In this document: in pieces, positions 53,690 through 63,332 of the stretch
Layout of the letters: each line of letters starts with the position of its first letter
How positions within the stretch are numbered: the stretch's first letter is position 1
From: Arthrobacter sp. ISL-72
GTDB lineage: Bacteria > Actinomycetota > Actinomycetes > Actinomycetales > Micrococcaceae
Assembly: GCF_018613755.1 (NCBI RefSeq)
Contig: NZ_JAGGPP010000006.1
Coordinates: 62,001-126,000 of the forward strand
Reading direction: 5' to 3'
Length of the DNA: 64,000 nucleotides
Made by a program: the position numbers and the translations under genes
Notes under the pieces: model-generated
Told to the model about the DNA's origin: nothing
Databases searched by the model: none
Seen by the model: only the letters and a program-made list of their open reading frames with translations

Positions 53690-54196
53690 TCAGGACTCCC
53701 AGACGATTTCGTCGTCCACCACGCCGTCTTCATCGGCCGATGCCACCAGCACTTCGTCGGTGAAGTGCTCGCCCAGGGTGAAGTCCAGGACAAAGTAGCG
53801 TTCCGGCTGGCCGGGGTAGATTCCCACATGGCCGAGCTTCAGCGCCTTCAGGAACACGGCATTCGTCAGCTGGCTCTTGTCCTCGACACCGAACACCTTC
53901 CGCAGGTGCTCGTCCTTGATGGCATTGCAGTGGAAGTGGCGGTACTCCTGGGGGCTGGTGCCGTCCTGCTCCAGTTCCTCGGCGATCATGTCCCGCACCT
54001 GGTCCACGAGTTCGGGCAGGTACCGCAGCCGGTAGTCGACCTTGTGCATGGCCGCCTCGTCGAAGTGGTCATGCGCATTGATGTTCAGATCCAGCTCAAC
54101 CGGCTGTCCGCCCAGTTCGTGTTTGACGGCAATGTTATGGTCCCGGCCGTGATTGAGTTCGATCTCACCAAAGTGCCGGCTCAGTACCTTGTTCAT
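53690..54196 (-). CDS. DUF2004-like protein
   Basis: The 168-residue acidic protein contains FGEIELNHGRDHNIAVKHELGG, which resembles the DUF2004 family, and ends in a run of Asp/Glu residues. It has no signal peptide or membrane segment. The function is unknown. ATG 54196 is preferred because AAGG precedes it closely; ATG 54235, adding 13 residues, is the alternative. It is divergent from the aldehyde dehydrogenase gene. Confidence 0.72.
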   Translation of the reverse strand: MNKVLSRHFGEIELNHGRDHNIAVKHELGGQPVELDLNINAHDHFDEAAMHKVDYRLRYLPELVDQVRDMIAEELEQDGTSPQEYRHFHCNAIKDEHLRKVFGVEDKSQLTNAVFLKALKLGHVGIYPGQPERYFVLDFTLGEHFTDEVLVASADEDGVVDDEIVWES

Positions 54197-54282
54197 ACCT
54201 TCAACATAGACCCGAAAAGCGGTGCATTCCAGCATCGGGGATTTTTTATCTGGGACGGTGGCCGGGCCGGTCTGGGCACGGG

Positions 54283-54294
54283 TACATTGATCGG
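54283..54294 (+). promoter_or_regulatory. -10 hexamer for a leaderless aldehyde dehydrogenase mRNA
   Basis: TACATT (54283-54288) is followed by exactly six bases and ATG 54295. No Shine-Dalgarno sequence is present. Confidence 0.5.
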
Positions 54295-55716
54295 ATGCAC
54301 AGTGCCGCCGCTGCCGTCGCCCGATCCCGTGCGCTTTTCGACAGCGGGATGAGCCGGCCGCTAGCCTGGCGCCTTGAACAACTGCGCAATCTGCGCAGGA
54401 TGCTGACCGAACGCCGTGCGGACTTTTCCGGCGCGCTTCTCAGCGACCTGGGCAAGCACCGGAGCGAAGCCCAACTCACGGAACTCGGCTTTGTGACCGC
54501 GGAAGCGGCCCATCTGGAGCGGCACCTGGCAGGCTGGCTGCGGCCCCGCCGTGCGGATGTGCCACACGCCCTGCAGTCGGCCCGTGCCTGGACCGAGCTG
54601 ACTCCGCTTGGAGTGGTGCTGGTGATAGGAACCTGGAACTACCCGGTCCAGCTCACCCTGGCTCCGCTCGCCGGAGCCTTGGCTGCGGGCAACACCGTCG
54701 TCCTGAAACCGAGCGAGCAGGCCCCTGCCACCTCGGCTGCCCTGGTCCGCTGGGTGCCCGAATACCTGGGCGGTGCCGCCGAGGTGGTGGCCGGCGGGAT
54801 CCCGGAAGCCAGGGCACTGCTGGCCGAGCGCTTCGACCATATCTTCTTCACCGGCGGCCAACATGCAGCCCGCGCGGTGATGCGGGCCGCAGCCGAACAC
54901 CTTACGCCGGTCACCCTGGAACTGGGAGGCAGGTGCCCCGCCTACGTGGACGGGACCGCGGATCTGGCGACGACGGCAAAGCGCATTGCCTGGAGCCGGT
55001 TCGTGAACGCCGGGCAGACGTGCGTGGCACCCGACTATGTCATGGCGGCGCCCGAAGTGCTGGACGCCCTTGAGCCGAAGCTTGTGAACGCCATCACGGG
55101 CATGTTCGGCGCGGACCCGGCGGGCAGCGGTTCCTATGGCCGGATCGTGGATGACCGGCACTTCGAACGGCTCGCTGCACTGGCGGACGGCAGCACGGTG
55201 GTCTACGGCGGGCAGCGGGACCGCGCCAGCCGGTACTTCGCGCCCACCCTGCTGCGGCCCCAGCCCGGGGACACCGTGCTGGACGAGGAAATCTTCGGTC
55301 CGCTGCTGCCGCTGGTGCCGGCGTCCGGACCGGACGAGGCGATCCGGACGATCAATGCCGGCTCCAAGCCGCTGGCACTGTATGTCTTCAGCTCCGACGA
55401 AAGCGTGCGCGGATCCTTCGCGGCGAACACGTCGTCAGGCGCCCTTGCCTACGGGGCGCCGGCTTCACACCTCGCGGTCCCGGCTCTCCCGTTCGGCGGG
55501 GTGGGCGGCAGCGGCATGGGCGCCTACCACGGTGAACACTCCGTCCGGACCTTCTCGCACGAACGGGCCGGCTTGGACAAGCCGGCGTGGCCGGACACCC
55601 TGGGGCTCGCCTATCCGCCGTACGGCAAGGCGAAGGACAGGCTGCTGACCGCGCTTCTGTCCCGTGCAGGGCGGCCTCGTTCAGGGTGGGGGAAGGGCCG
55701 GTCCAAGGCAGGCTAG
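54295..55716 (+). CDS. Aldehyde dehydrogenase, ALDH3-like
   Basis: The 473-residue NAD(P)-dependent enzyme oxidises aldehydes to acids. Catalytic Cys is in FVNAGQTCVAPDY and the general base Glu in TLELGGRCP. The cofactor-binding segments IGTWNYPVQLTLAPL, KPSEQAPATS and FTGG are conserved. The short length and NYPVQL pattern fit the ALDH3 group, which includes fatty-aldehyde and benzaldehyde-type enzymes; the substrate is not determined. The last ~35 residues are basic. It is convergent with a LysR gene, ending four bases past its stop. Confidence 0.93.
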   Translation: MHSAAAAVARSRALFDSGMSRPLAWRLEQLRNLRRMLTERRADFSGALLSDLGKHRSEAQLTELGFVTAEAAHLERHLAGWLRPRRADVPHALQSARAWTELTPLGVVLVIGTWNYPVQLTLAPLAGALAAGNTVVLKPSEQAPATSAALVRWVPEYLGGAAEVVAGGIPEARALLAERFDHIFFTGGQHAARAVMRAAAEHLTPVTLELGGRCPAYVDGTADLATTAKRIAWSRFVNAGQTCVAPDYVMAAPEVLDALEPKLVNAITGMFGADPAGSGSYGRIVDDRHFERLAALADGSTVVYGGQRDRASRYFAPTLLRPQPGDTVLDEEIFGPLLPLVPASGPDEAIRTINAGSKPLALYVFSSDESVRGSFAANTSSGALAYGAPASHLAVPALPFGGVGGSGMGAYHGEHSVRTFSHERAGLDKPAWPDTLGLAYPPYGKAKDRLLTALLSRAGRPRSGWGKGRSKAG

Positions 55717-56633
55717 GCCTTGCGGGCGGTCCCCAGGCTGTGCAACGTATCGGCCAGGAGTTCGACGAAGAGCTGGACGCGGGCCGTCTGCTTGTCATTG
55801 ATCAGCAGCGCGAAGACGTTCCGGGCAAGCCTGATCTCCGGAACGTCGAGGACCACCACTCCGGCTGGCCGGTGCCGCAGGGCAAGCTCAGGAACTAGTG
55901 CGGCGCCAAGCCCGGCCGCCGCCATTTCCAGGCTGGCATGGAAGTCGTCGCTGTAGGCCACCACCCGCGGGTGCAGGTTGCAGCTGGCGAACAGCCGCTC
56001 GATGATCGCGGCATCGCTGGTGCCCGGATGATGCACGATCCAGGGCATGTCGGACAAGTGGTCCGCAGCCACTTTCGCCTCGGCGCGGAAACCCCAGGCC
56101 GCGGGTAGCACCACGCGGAACTCGTCGTCGCCGATCCATTGGCGGTTCACGGTGTGGGGCCAGGCCAGGCCGGACTGGCCCACCTGGTAGACCAGGGCAA
56201 CATCGAGTTCGCCGCCGGAACGCAGTCCCTGGATGGTCTGGGACGGCTCCGCCACGGACACCCTCAGGTCGATTCCCAGCCCCTTCCACTTCGGGTTCCG
56301 CAGGATCTGCGGCAGCACATAGGTGGCCAGGCTGGGAAAGATGCCCAGCCGCAGCTCCTGGCTGGTGGCATCGTGCGTCCGGGAGGCGGCCGCCATCAGC
56401 GCCTCGATGTCTGTCAGCACCTTAGCGGCGTGCCGTGTCATCACCAGCGCGGCTTCGGTGGGGTGGATGCTCCTGGCCGAGCGCTGGAACAGATCCACCC
56501 CTGTGTCCCGTTCGAGGGCCGACATCTGCTGCGAAACAGCTGAGGCCGTGTATCCCAGCCGGTTGGCCGCCGCCGCGAACGATCCCAGCCGCGTGACCTC
56601 GACAAGGGTCCGCAGATGAACAGGGTTGATCAA
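55713..56633 (-). CDS. LysR-family transcriptional regulator
   Basis: The ~306-residue protein has an N-terminal winged helix-turn-helix (LRTLVEVTRLGSFAAAANRLGYTASAVSQQMSALE) and a C-terminal LysR substrate-binding domain. TTG 56633 is chosen because GAAGGG is six bases upstream and because it places the DNA-binding domain at the very N-terminus, as in LysR proteins. ATG 56666 is the alternative. Its target is unknown. It converges with the aldehyde dehydrogenase gene and overlaps it by four bases, so it is not divergently paired with that gene. Confidence 0.9.
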   Translation of the reverse strand: MINPVHLRTLVEVTRLGSFAAAANRLGYTASAVSQQMSALERDTGVDLFQRSARSIHPTEAALVMTRHAAKVLTDIEALMAAASRTHDATSQELRLGIFPSLATYVLPQILRNPKWKGLGIDLRVSVAEPSQTIQGLRSGGELDVALVYQVGQSGLAWPHTVNRQWIGDDEFRVVLPAAWGFRAEAKVAADHLSDMPWIVHHPGTSDAAIIERLFASCNLHPRVVAYSDDFHASLEMAAAGLGAALVPELALRHRPAGVVVLDVPEIRLARNVFALLINDKQTARVQLFVELLADTLHSLGTARKA

Positions 56634-56833
56634 TGGTTGCCCTTCGCCTCGGAAATCCCGATTCATTGTGGCATATGCCCGGGGCCCCGGGATGCCGCCG
56701 AGGAACGGTTCCAGCAGATAGGGGCCCTGACGCAGCTTAGGGCCCCGTTTGTGTGCCCTGCGACACGCTTTCGGGACCGCCGCGACACGCCGTCCAACGC
56801 ACGACACGCACGGGATTAAATGTGGCTAACTCC

Positions 56834-56906
56834 TCCACAGGGTGTGGATTTCGTCCTCGAAAACAGCTGAAATACGGACATTTTTCGCCCCCTTGCCTGT
56901 GGATTA
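56834..56906 (+). promoter_or_regulatory. Candidate DnaA boxes upstream of nrdH
   Basis: TGTGGATTA (56898-56906) differs by one base from the DnaA box TGTGGATAA. TGTGGATTT (56843-56851) differs by two and forms the right arm of an inverted repeat TCCACA-GGG-TGTGGA (56834-56848). DnaA controls nrd genes in E. coli; here the link is inference. Confidence 0.4.
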
Positions 56907-56966
56907 ACGGTGCATTAAATGACATACTTGTAATACATCATCTTGGGGTCAGCATCGGGGCCGTGC

Positions 56967-56978
56967 ACTACATGTAGT
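56967..56978 (+). promoter_or_regulatory. Candidate NrdR box upstream of nrdHIEF
   Basis: ACTACATGTAGT is a perfect 12-base palindrome that fits the NrdR box pattern. A second, weaker A/T-rich candidate (CATACTTGTAATACAT) lies about 42 bases upstream. NrdR represses ribonucleotide reductase operons when dATP is high. nrdH starts 143 bases downstream. Confidence 0.55.
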
Positions 56979-57120
56979 ATCGACATACAGGTCGAGCGGG
57001 CAGGGGCCAGCTTCGAACGGGGGTTCAGTTCGGGCAGTGCCCACCGCAACCGAGACTTCGCAGTCGAGATTTACAGAGCAGAGACTTAGAGCAGTGACTT
57101 CAACAAAGGGGACAGGAACC

Positions 57121-57366
57121 ATGACCGTTACGGTTTACACGAAGCCGGCCTGTGTTCAGTGCAACGCGACCTACCGTGCGCTGGACAAGAAGGGCATCAC
57201 CTACCAGAGCGTCGACATCTCGCAGGATGCGGATGCACTCGAGCGCCTGAAGGCCCTGGGTTACATGCAGGCTCCCGTAGTGGTCACGGACCAGGACCAC
57301 TGGTCCGGATTCCGTCCGGACAAGATCGAGGAACTGGCGCTGAGCGCCGCCGCTTCAGTGGCCTAG
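57121..57366 (+). CDS. nrdH: Glutaredoxin-like NrdH-redoxin
   Basis: The 81-residue redoxin has the thioredoxin-like active site CVQC (residues 11-14) and the NrdH C-terminal motif WSGFRPDKIEEL. It donates electrons to the class Ib ribonucleotide reductase NrdEF. ATG 57121 follows GGGACAGGAACC. It heads the conserved nrdH-nrdI-nrdE order. Confidence 0.96.
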   Translation: MTVTVYTKPACVQCNATYRALDKKGITYQSVDISQDADALERLKALGYMQAPVVVTDQDHWSGFRPDKIEELALSAAASVA

Positions 57367-57417
57367 GCTTCACACGCCGGTTCCGGCAGAGAACGCTACG
57401 TAGATGAGGTGACTCCC

Positions 57418-57891
57418 ATGGCAGCGCCGGCACTTGCCGATGCGCCGGTCGCAGCGACGGCTGTGAACGCGACGCGGAGTCGCCTCATCTATTTTTCATC
57501 CACCTCAGAGAACACCTCGCGTTTCATCGAGAAACTGGGAGCCGATGCTGCCAGGATCCCGCTGTACGCCAAGGACGCGCCGCTTCTGGCCTGCGAACCC
57601 TTTGTCCTGGTAGTGCCGACCTATGGCGGCACCGGCGGCGAAGGATCAGTGCCGAAACAGGTCATCCGCTTCCTGAACAACCCGCAGAACCGCAGCCTGC
57701 TCAGGGGCGTCATCGGTGCGGGGAACACAAACTTCGGGGACAACTACTGCATGGCAGGCGACATCATCGCCGCCAAGTGCTCTGTCCCGCATCTTTACAG
57801 ATTTGAACTCATGGGGACGCCGGAAGACGTCGACCGCGTACAGCAAGGATTGGAAAAGTTTTGGACACGACTGTCGCAGACACAGAAGTAA
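57418..57891 (+). CDS. nrdI: Flavodoxin-like NrdI
   Basis: The 157-residue flavodoxin supplies the oxidant for the Mn2-tyrosyl cofactor of NrdF. FMN-binding segments are visible: [16 protein letters not shown] and [18 protein letters not shown], followed by [15 protein letters not shown]. The Gly-rich segment after PTYG is of the class found in actinobacterial NrdI. ATG 57418 has GAGGTG at six-base spacing. nrdE follows after 26 bases. Confidence 0.96.
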   Translation: MAAPALADAPVAATAVNATRSRLIYFSSTSENTSRFIEKLGADAARIPLYAKDAPLLACEPFVLVVPTYGGTGGEGSVPKQVIRFLNNPQNRSLLRGVIGAGNTNFGDNYCMAGDIIAAKCSVPHLYRFELMGTPEDVDRVQQGLEKFWTRLSQTQK

Positions 57892-57917
57892 CCAGGTCCG
57901 AAGGAAGGGACACGTCC

Positions 57918-60083
57918 ATGGATACGGTCACCAGCGCTGTTGAAAAGCAGGACAAGCCCGCGTTGCCCGCAGCCTACAAGGGCCTGGGCTACCACGAGCT
58001 GAACGCCATGCTGAACCTGTACGGCCCCAACGGCGAGATCCAGTTCGAAGCCGACCGCGAGGCCGCGCACCAGTACTTCCTGCAGCACGTGAACAACAAC
58101 ACGGTCTTCTTCCACGACCTCGAAGAGAAGCTCGACTACCTCGTCAAGAACCAGTACTACGAGCGCGAGACCCTCGACCAGTACACGATGAACTTCATCC
58201 GCGAGCTCTACAAGCGCGCCTACAAGAAGAAGTTCCGCTTCGAGACCTTTCTGGGCGCCTTCAAGTTCTACACGTCCTACACGCTGAAGACGTTCGACGG
58301 CAACCGCTTCCTGGAGCGCTACGAGGACCGCGTGTGCATGGTTGCCCTGCACCTGGCCCGCGGGGACGAGCAGCTCGCACTGCAGATGGTGGACGAGATC
58401 ATCGAGGGCCGCTTCCAGCCGGCCACGCCCACGTTCCTCAACGCCGGCAAGCGCCAGCGCGGCGAGCTGGTCTCCTGCTTCCTGCTCCGCATCGAAGACA
58501 ACATGGAGTCGATCGGCCGCTCCATCAACTCCGCGCTGCAGCTGTCCAAGCGCGGCGGCGGCGTGGCGTTCGCGCTGACCAACATCCGTGAAGTCGGTGC
58601 CCCGATCAAGCAGATCGAAAACCAGTCCTCCGGCGTCATCCCGGTGATGAAGCTTCTCGAAGACAGCTTCTCCTACGCCAACCAGCTCGGTGCCCGCCAG
58701 GGCGCCGGTGCCGTGTACCTGCACGCCCACCACCCGGACATCTACCGGTTCCTGGACACCAAGCGGGAAAACGCGGACGAAAAGATCCGCATCAAGACCC
58801 TCTCACTCGGCGTCGTGATTCCGGACATCACCTTTGAGCTGGCCAAGAGGGACGAGGACATGTACCTGTTCTCCCCGTACGACGTCGAACGCGTCTATGG
58901 CATGCCGTTCTCCGACGTCTCGGTCACCGAGAAGTACTACGAGATGGTGGACGATTCCCGGATCAAGAAGACCAAGATCAAGGCGCGCGAGTTCTTCCAG
59001 ACCCTCGCCGAGATCCAGTTCGAGTCCGGCTACCCGTACATCATGTTCGAGGACACGGTGAACCGGGAAAACCCGATCGACGGCAAGATCATCATGTCCA
59101 ACCTGTGCTCCGAGATCCTCCAGGTTTCGCAGCCCACCACGTACCACGATGACCTGTCCTACGACGAGACCGGCAAGGACATCTCGTGCAACCTTGGTTC
59201 GCTGAACATCGCGAAGACCATGGATTCGCCGGACTTCGGCCTGACCATCGAGACGGCCATCCGCTCGCTCTCGGCCGTTTCCGACATGTCGAACATCACC
59301 TCGGTGCCGTCCATTGCCAAGGGCAACGACCAGAGCCACGCGATCGGCCTCGGCCAGATGAACCTGCACGGCTACCTTGCCCGTGAGCGGGTCCACTACG
59401 GCTCCGAAGAGGGCCTGGACTTCACCAACATCTACTTCTACTCGGTGGTTTTCCACGCGATCCGCGCCTCCAACAAGCTGGCGATCCAGACCGGCCGGAC
59501 GTTCGGCGGCTTCGAGAAGTCCAAGTACGCGTCGGGAGAGTTCTTCGACAAGTACACGGAGCAGGAGTGGGTGCCGCAGACGGCGAAGGTCGCGGAGCTG
59601 TTCAAGAACATCCACATCCCCACGCAGGATGACTGGCGCGAGCTGAAGGCTTCCGTCATGGAGCACGGCATCTACAACCAGAACCTTCAGGCTGTCCCGC
59701 CGACCGGCTCGATTTCCTACATCAACAACTCCACCTCCTCGATCCACCCGGTGGCGTCCAAGATCGAGATCCGCAAGGAAGGCAAGATCGGCCGCGTCTA
59801 CTACCCGGCGCCGTACCTGACCAATGACAACCTGGAGTACTACCAGGACGCGTACGAGATCGGCTACGAGAAGGTCATCGACACCTACGCCGCGGCCACC
59901 CAGCACGTGGACCAAGGCCTGTCCCTGACGCTGTTCTTCAAGGACACCGCCACCACGCGCGACATCAACAAGGCCCAGATCTACGCCTGGAAAAAGGGCA
60001 TCAAGACCATCTACTACATCCGTCTCCGCCAGCTCGCGCTGGAAGGGACCGAGGTGGAAAATTGCGTTTCTTGTATGCTATGA
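57918..60083 (+). CDS. nrdE: Class Ib ribonucleoside-diphosphate reductase large subunit
   Basis: The 721-residue NrdE reduces NDPs to dNDPs. The active-site cysteines are in GELVSCFLL and [12 protein letters not shown], the thiyl-radical environment in [11 protein letters not shown], and the radical-transfer tyrosines near [13 protein letters not shown]. The redox-active C-terminal pair is complete in VENCVSCML. It lacks an N-terminal ATP cone, as expected of class Ib. ATG 57918 follows GGAAGGGACACG. Codons are strongly C/G-ending until the last seven sense codons (AAT TGC GTT TCT TGT ATG CTA), which are mostly A/T-ending; the boundary coincides with the inserted endonuclease gene. Confidence 0.97.
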   Translation: MDTVTSAVEKQDKPALPAAYKGLGYHELNAMLNLYGPNGEIQFEADREAAHQYFLQHVNNNTVFFHDLEEKLDYLVKNQYYERETLDQYTMNFIRELYKRAYKKKFRFETFLGAFKFYTSYTLKTFDGNRFLERYEDRVCMVALHLARGDEQLALQMVDEIIEGRFQPATPTFLNAGKRQRGELVSCFLLRIEDNMESIGRSINSALQLSKRGGGVAFALTNIREVGAPIKQIENQSSGVIPVMKLLEDSFSYANQLGARQGAGAVYLHAHHPDIYRFLDTKRENADEKIRIKTLSLGVVIPDITFELAKRDEDMYLFSPYDVERVYGMPFSDVSVTEKYYEMVDDSRIKKTKIKAREFFQTLAEIQFESGYPYIMFEDTVNRENPIDGKIIMSNLCSEILQVSQPTTYHDDLSYDETGKDISCNLGSLNIAKTMDSPDFGLTIETAIRSLSAVSDMSNITSVPSIAKGNDQSHAIGLGQMNLHGYLARERVHYGSEEGLDFTNIYFYSVVFHAIRASNKLAIQTGRTFGGFEKSKYASGEFFDKYTEQEWVPQTAKVAELFKNIHIPTQDDWRELKASVMEHGIYNQNLQAVPPTGSISYINNSTSSIHPVASKIEIRKEGKIGRVYYPAPYLTNDNLEYYQDAYEIGYEKVIDTYAAATQHVDQGLSLTLFFKDTATTRDINKAQIYAWKKGIKTIYYIRLRQLALEGTEVENCVSCML

Positions 60084-60121
60084 CAACCGATTTAGGTTGA
60101 TTTACGAGAGGCTCGAGGGCA
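60084..60121 (+). other. nrdE-endonuclease junction with two small hairpins
   Basis: The 38 bases after the nrdE stop include CAACC-GATTTA-GGTTG (60084-60099) and CGAG-AGG-CTCG, followed by GAGGGCA just before the endonuclease ATG. Either hairpin could lower translation of the endonuclease. Confidence 0.5.
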
Positions 60122-61887
<1,766 letters not shown>

Positions 61888-61928
61888 GTCTTCTTTTTGT
61901 AGATGGACAACCCATTTGGTCCTGTGAC

Positions 61929-61946
61929 AAAGGACATGGTCCTTTT
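61929..61946 (+). terminator. Weak terminator-like hairpin after nrdF
   Basis: AAAGGAC pairs with GTCCTTT around ATG, 41 bases past the nrdF stop. It is short, and only a single extra T follows. Confidence 0.45.
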
Positions 61947-62113
61947 GAGAGATTCGGAGCAGGTTGGACTAATTCCGACAACTTGGGCTTCAGCCCAGCT
62001 TCCTCCGAAACAGCTCGGCCAGCGGAGTCACAACTTGATTGGTGAAGTGACAAGGGAACTTGGCCAGAGTGTAACGAACCATCAAGAGGAGGCGGAAATC
62101 AGTTTGAACCGCA

Positions 62114-62166
62114 CCCCGGAAGTTGGATTCGAAATTGAGAATCCAACTTCCGGGGGCAGTTCTTTT
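62114..62166 (+). terminator. Strong terminator downstream of nrdF
   Basis: A 17-bp perfect stem (62114-62130 with 62139-62155) encloses GAAATTGA and is followed by CAGTTCTTTT. It lies about 230 bases after nrdF and probably ends the nrd transcript. Confidence 0.85.
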
Positions 62167-62608
62167 ATGGTCACGTATCGAAGACATGATGATGAGGTCC
62201 GTGGTCGCCTGGCCGCTGACTTGATTCAGCAGCCGCTGGCATGCGCGCCTTGGATGAATCGGCGAATCTGAAGATTGAGGACCGTTCCATCCTCACTCTC
62301 CGGAGCAACCAGCAGCCGAGTAAGGCGACGGGCAATTGCGTCGGCGTTCCCTGAGGAACGGGCTTCTTGCATGACCGGCGGCCCGTTGGCGATCGCCTTA
62401 TGACACACTCGGCTCAGCCGTTCCCATTGATCTCACTCCCGTCGCATCTCTGCTTCGGTCGGTGACGCCTCCCGAGGGGCGAAGTGCGGCGTACCCAATG
62501 AAGAGCACCACGACCCTGGGTGCTGGGCGCGACATGACCGCCCCACGCTCAGGGTACGCACTCAGCGCATGGGCGGAAGCTAGCTGCCGGTGCTTGATGA
62601 CGGCTACG
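62167..62608. other. Region without a supported gene
   Basis: The stretch between the nrd terminator and the insertion-sequence remnants has no convincing gene. A short minus-strand frame at 62226-62408 gives a peptide with an Arg-rich helix, and an aligned segment upstream of its in-frame TGA could be its earlier part. It may be a decayed gene, but no family was recognised. Confidence 0.4.
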
Positions 62609-62693
62609 TGTGTTTCGTCAACTTTAAGTAGGCCATTTCAGCGGTAAGAATCAGGCCGCTTCGGAACGTTTCCGGGCCGTTTCAGCAGTTTGG
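62609..62693. mobile_element. Candidate terminal region of an IS21-type element
   Basis: From about 62609 the sequence contains imperfect repeats, GGCCATTTCAGCGG, GGCCGCTTCGGAACG and GGCCGTTTCAGCAG. Terminal repeats that bind transposase are typical of IS21-family ends. It adjoins the truncated istB frame. The exact end and any target duplication could not be determined. Confidence 0.5.
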
Positions 62694-63095
62694 TTATTTC
62701 ATGAACAAGAGCCTGGCACCCTCGGTATCGATCGGAAGGTAGCCCAGTTCGTCGATCGCCAGGAGCTGGTTTTTGGCCAGGGAACCGAGTTCCTTGTCCA
62801 GCCGGTCCTCGTCCTTGGCGCGGCGCAGCATCATGACCAGGGCGGAGGTGGTGAAGAACCTGGCTTGGATGCCTTGCCGGTAGGCGGCCGCGACCAGGGC
62901 GGTGGCCATGTGGGTTTTTCCGGTGCTTACGTCTCCGTAGAGGACCAAGTCCTGGGCCCGGGTGATGAACTCCAGCGATTCGAAGGGTTCTCGGCCGTAG
63001 CCCTCGGGGAACCTGACGCTGGTGTAGTCGAGTCCGGTAAGTGTCTTCATGTCGGGCAGTCTCGCGGATTTCAGCAGCCGTTGGCGGCGTGATTC
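62694..63095 (-). pseudogene. istB: IS21-family IstB-like ATPase fragment, truncated at both ends
   Basis: The frame encodes the ATPase core of IstB: SRRQRLLKSARLP, TSVRFPEGYGREPFESLEF, Walker A as GDVSTGKTHMA, and Walker B/sensor region LLAIDELGYLPIDTEGARLLF. It then stops after two unrelated residues, so the C-terminal ~70 residues of a normal IstB are missing. Upstream of about 63095 the open frame continues to 63326 but is not IstB-like, so the N-terminal part is also lost. IstB helps IstA transpose IS21 elements; no istA is seen here. The fragment cannot be functional. Confidence 0.8.
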
Positions 63096-63332
63096 CTGCC
63101 GGTGTGGCAGACATGCTGCGCTCCCAATATCATGTGACTTCGTCATCATCCTTGTGCTTGGGCGCACATGATGATCATCAGTCACGCTAGCAATAGGTGC
63201 CACAGTCTTTTTCAACCGTGAAAATACTTTCGGCCCTCTGGAGCATTGCCCGGCAGGAGCTTGCGTTGGCAAGGGGCAGTGTGCGTTCCGCTCAGGAGCG
63301 GAATTTTTCAAACTGAACGGTGCCAACGGGAG
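63096..63332. other. Junk region between two insertion-sequence remnants
   Basis: It contains a TTCCGCT-CAGG-AGCGGAA hairpin followed by five T residues (63286-63308), which resembles a terminator on the plus strand, and a sequence TCAAACTGAACGGTGCC that looks like an insertion-sequence end next to the transposase remnant. No gene is supported. Confidence 0.4.

Larger units (their letters stand above)
56634..57120. other. 487-base region between LysR and nrdH
   Basis: Besides the candidate DnaA and NrdR sites listed separately, a hairpin GGGGCCCT/AGGGCCCC (56721-56728 with 56739-56746) lies upstream of the LysR start. From about 56810 onward the sequence is A/T-richer than its surroundings, as expected of a promoter region. 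No gene was found. Confidence 0.5.

Noticed and set aside
61903..62271. A plus-strand frame of 122 codons after nrdF
   Set aside because: It runs straight through a 17-bp terminator hairpin, has no ribosome site and encodes nothing recognisable.
62226..62408. A short minus-strand frame with an Arg-rich helix
   Set aside because: It is too short, with an in-frame TGA just upstream, and no family was recognised. It may be a decayed gene, so it is mentioned only in the region note.
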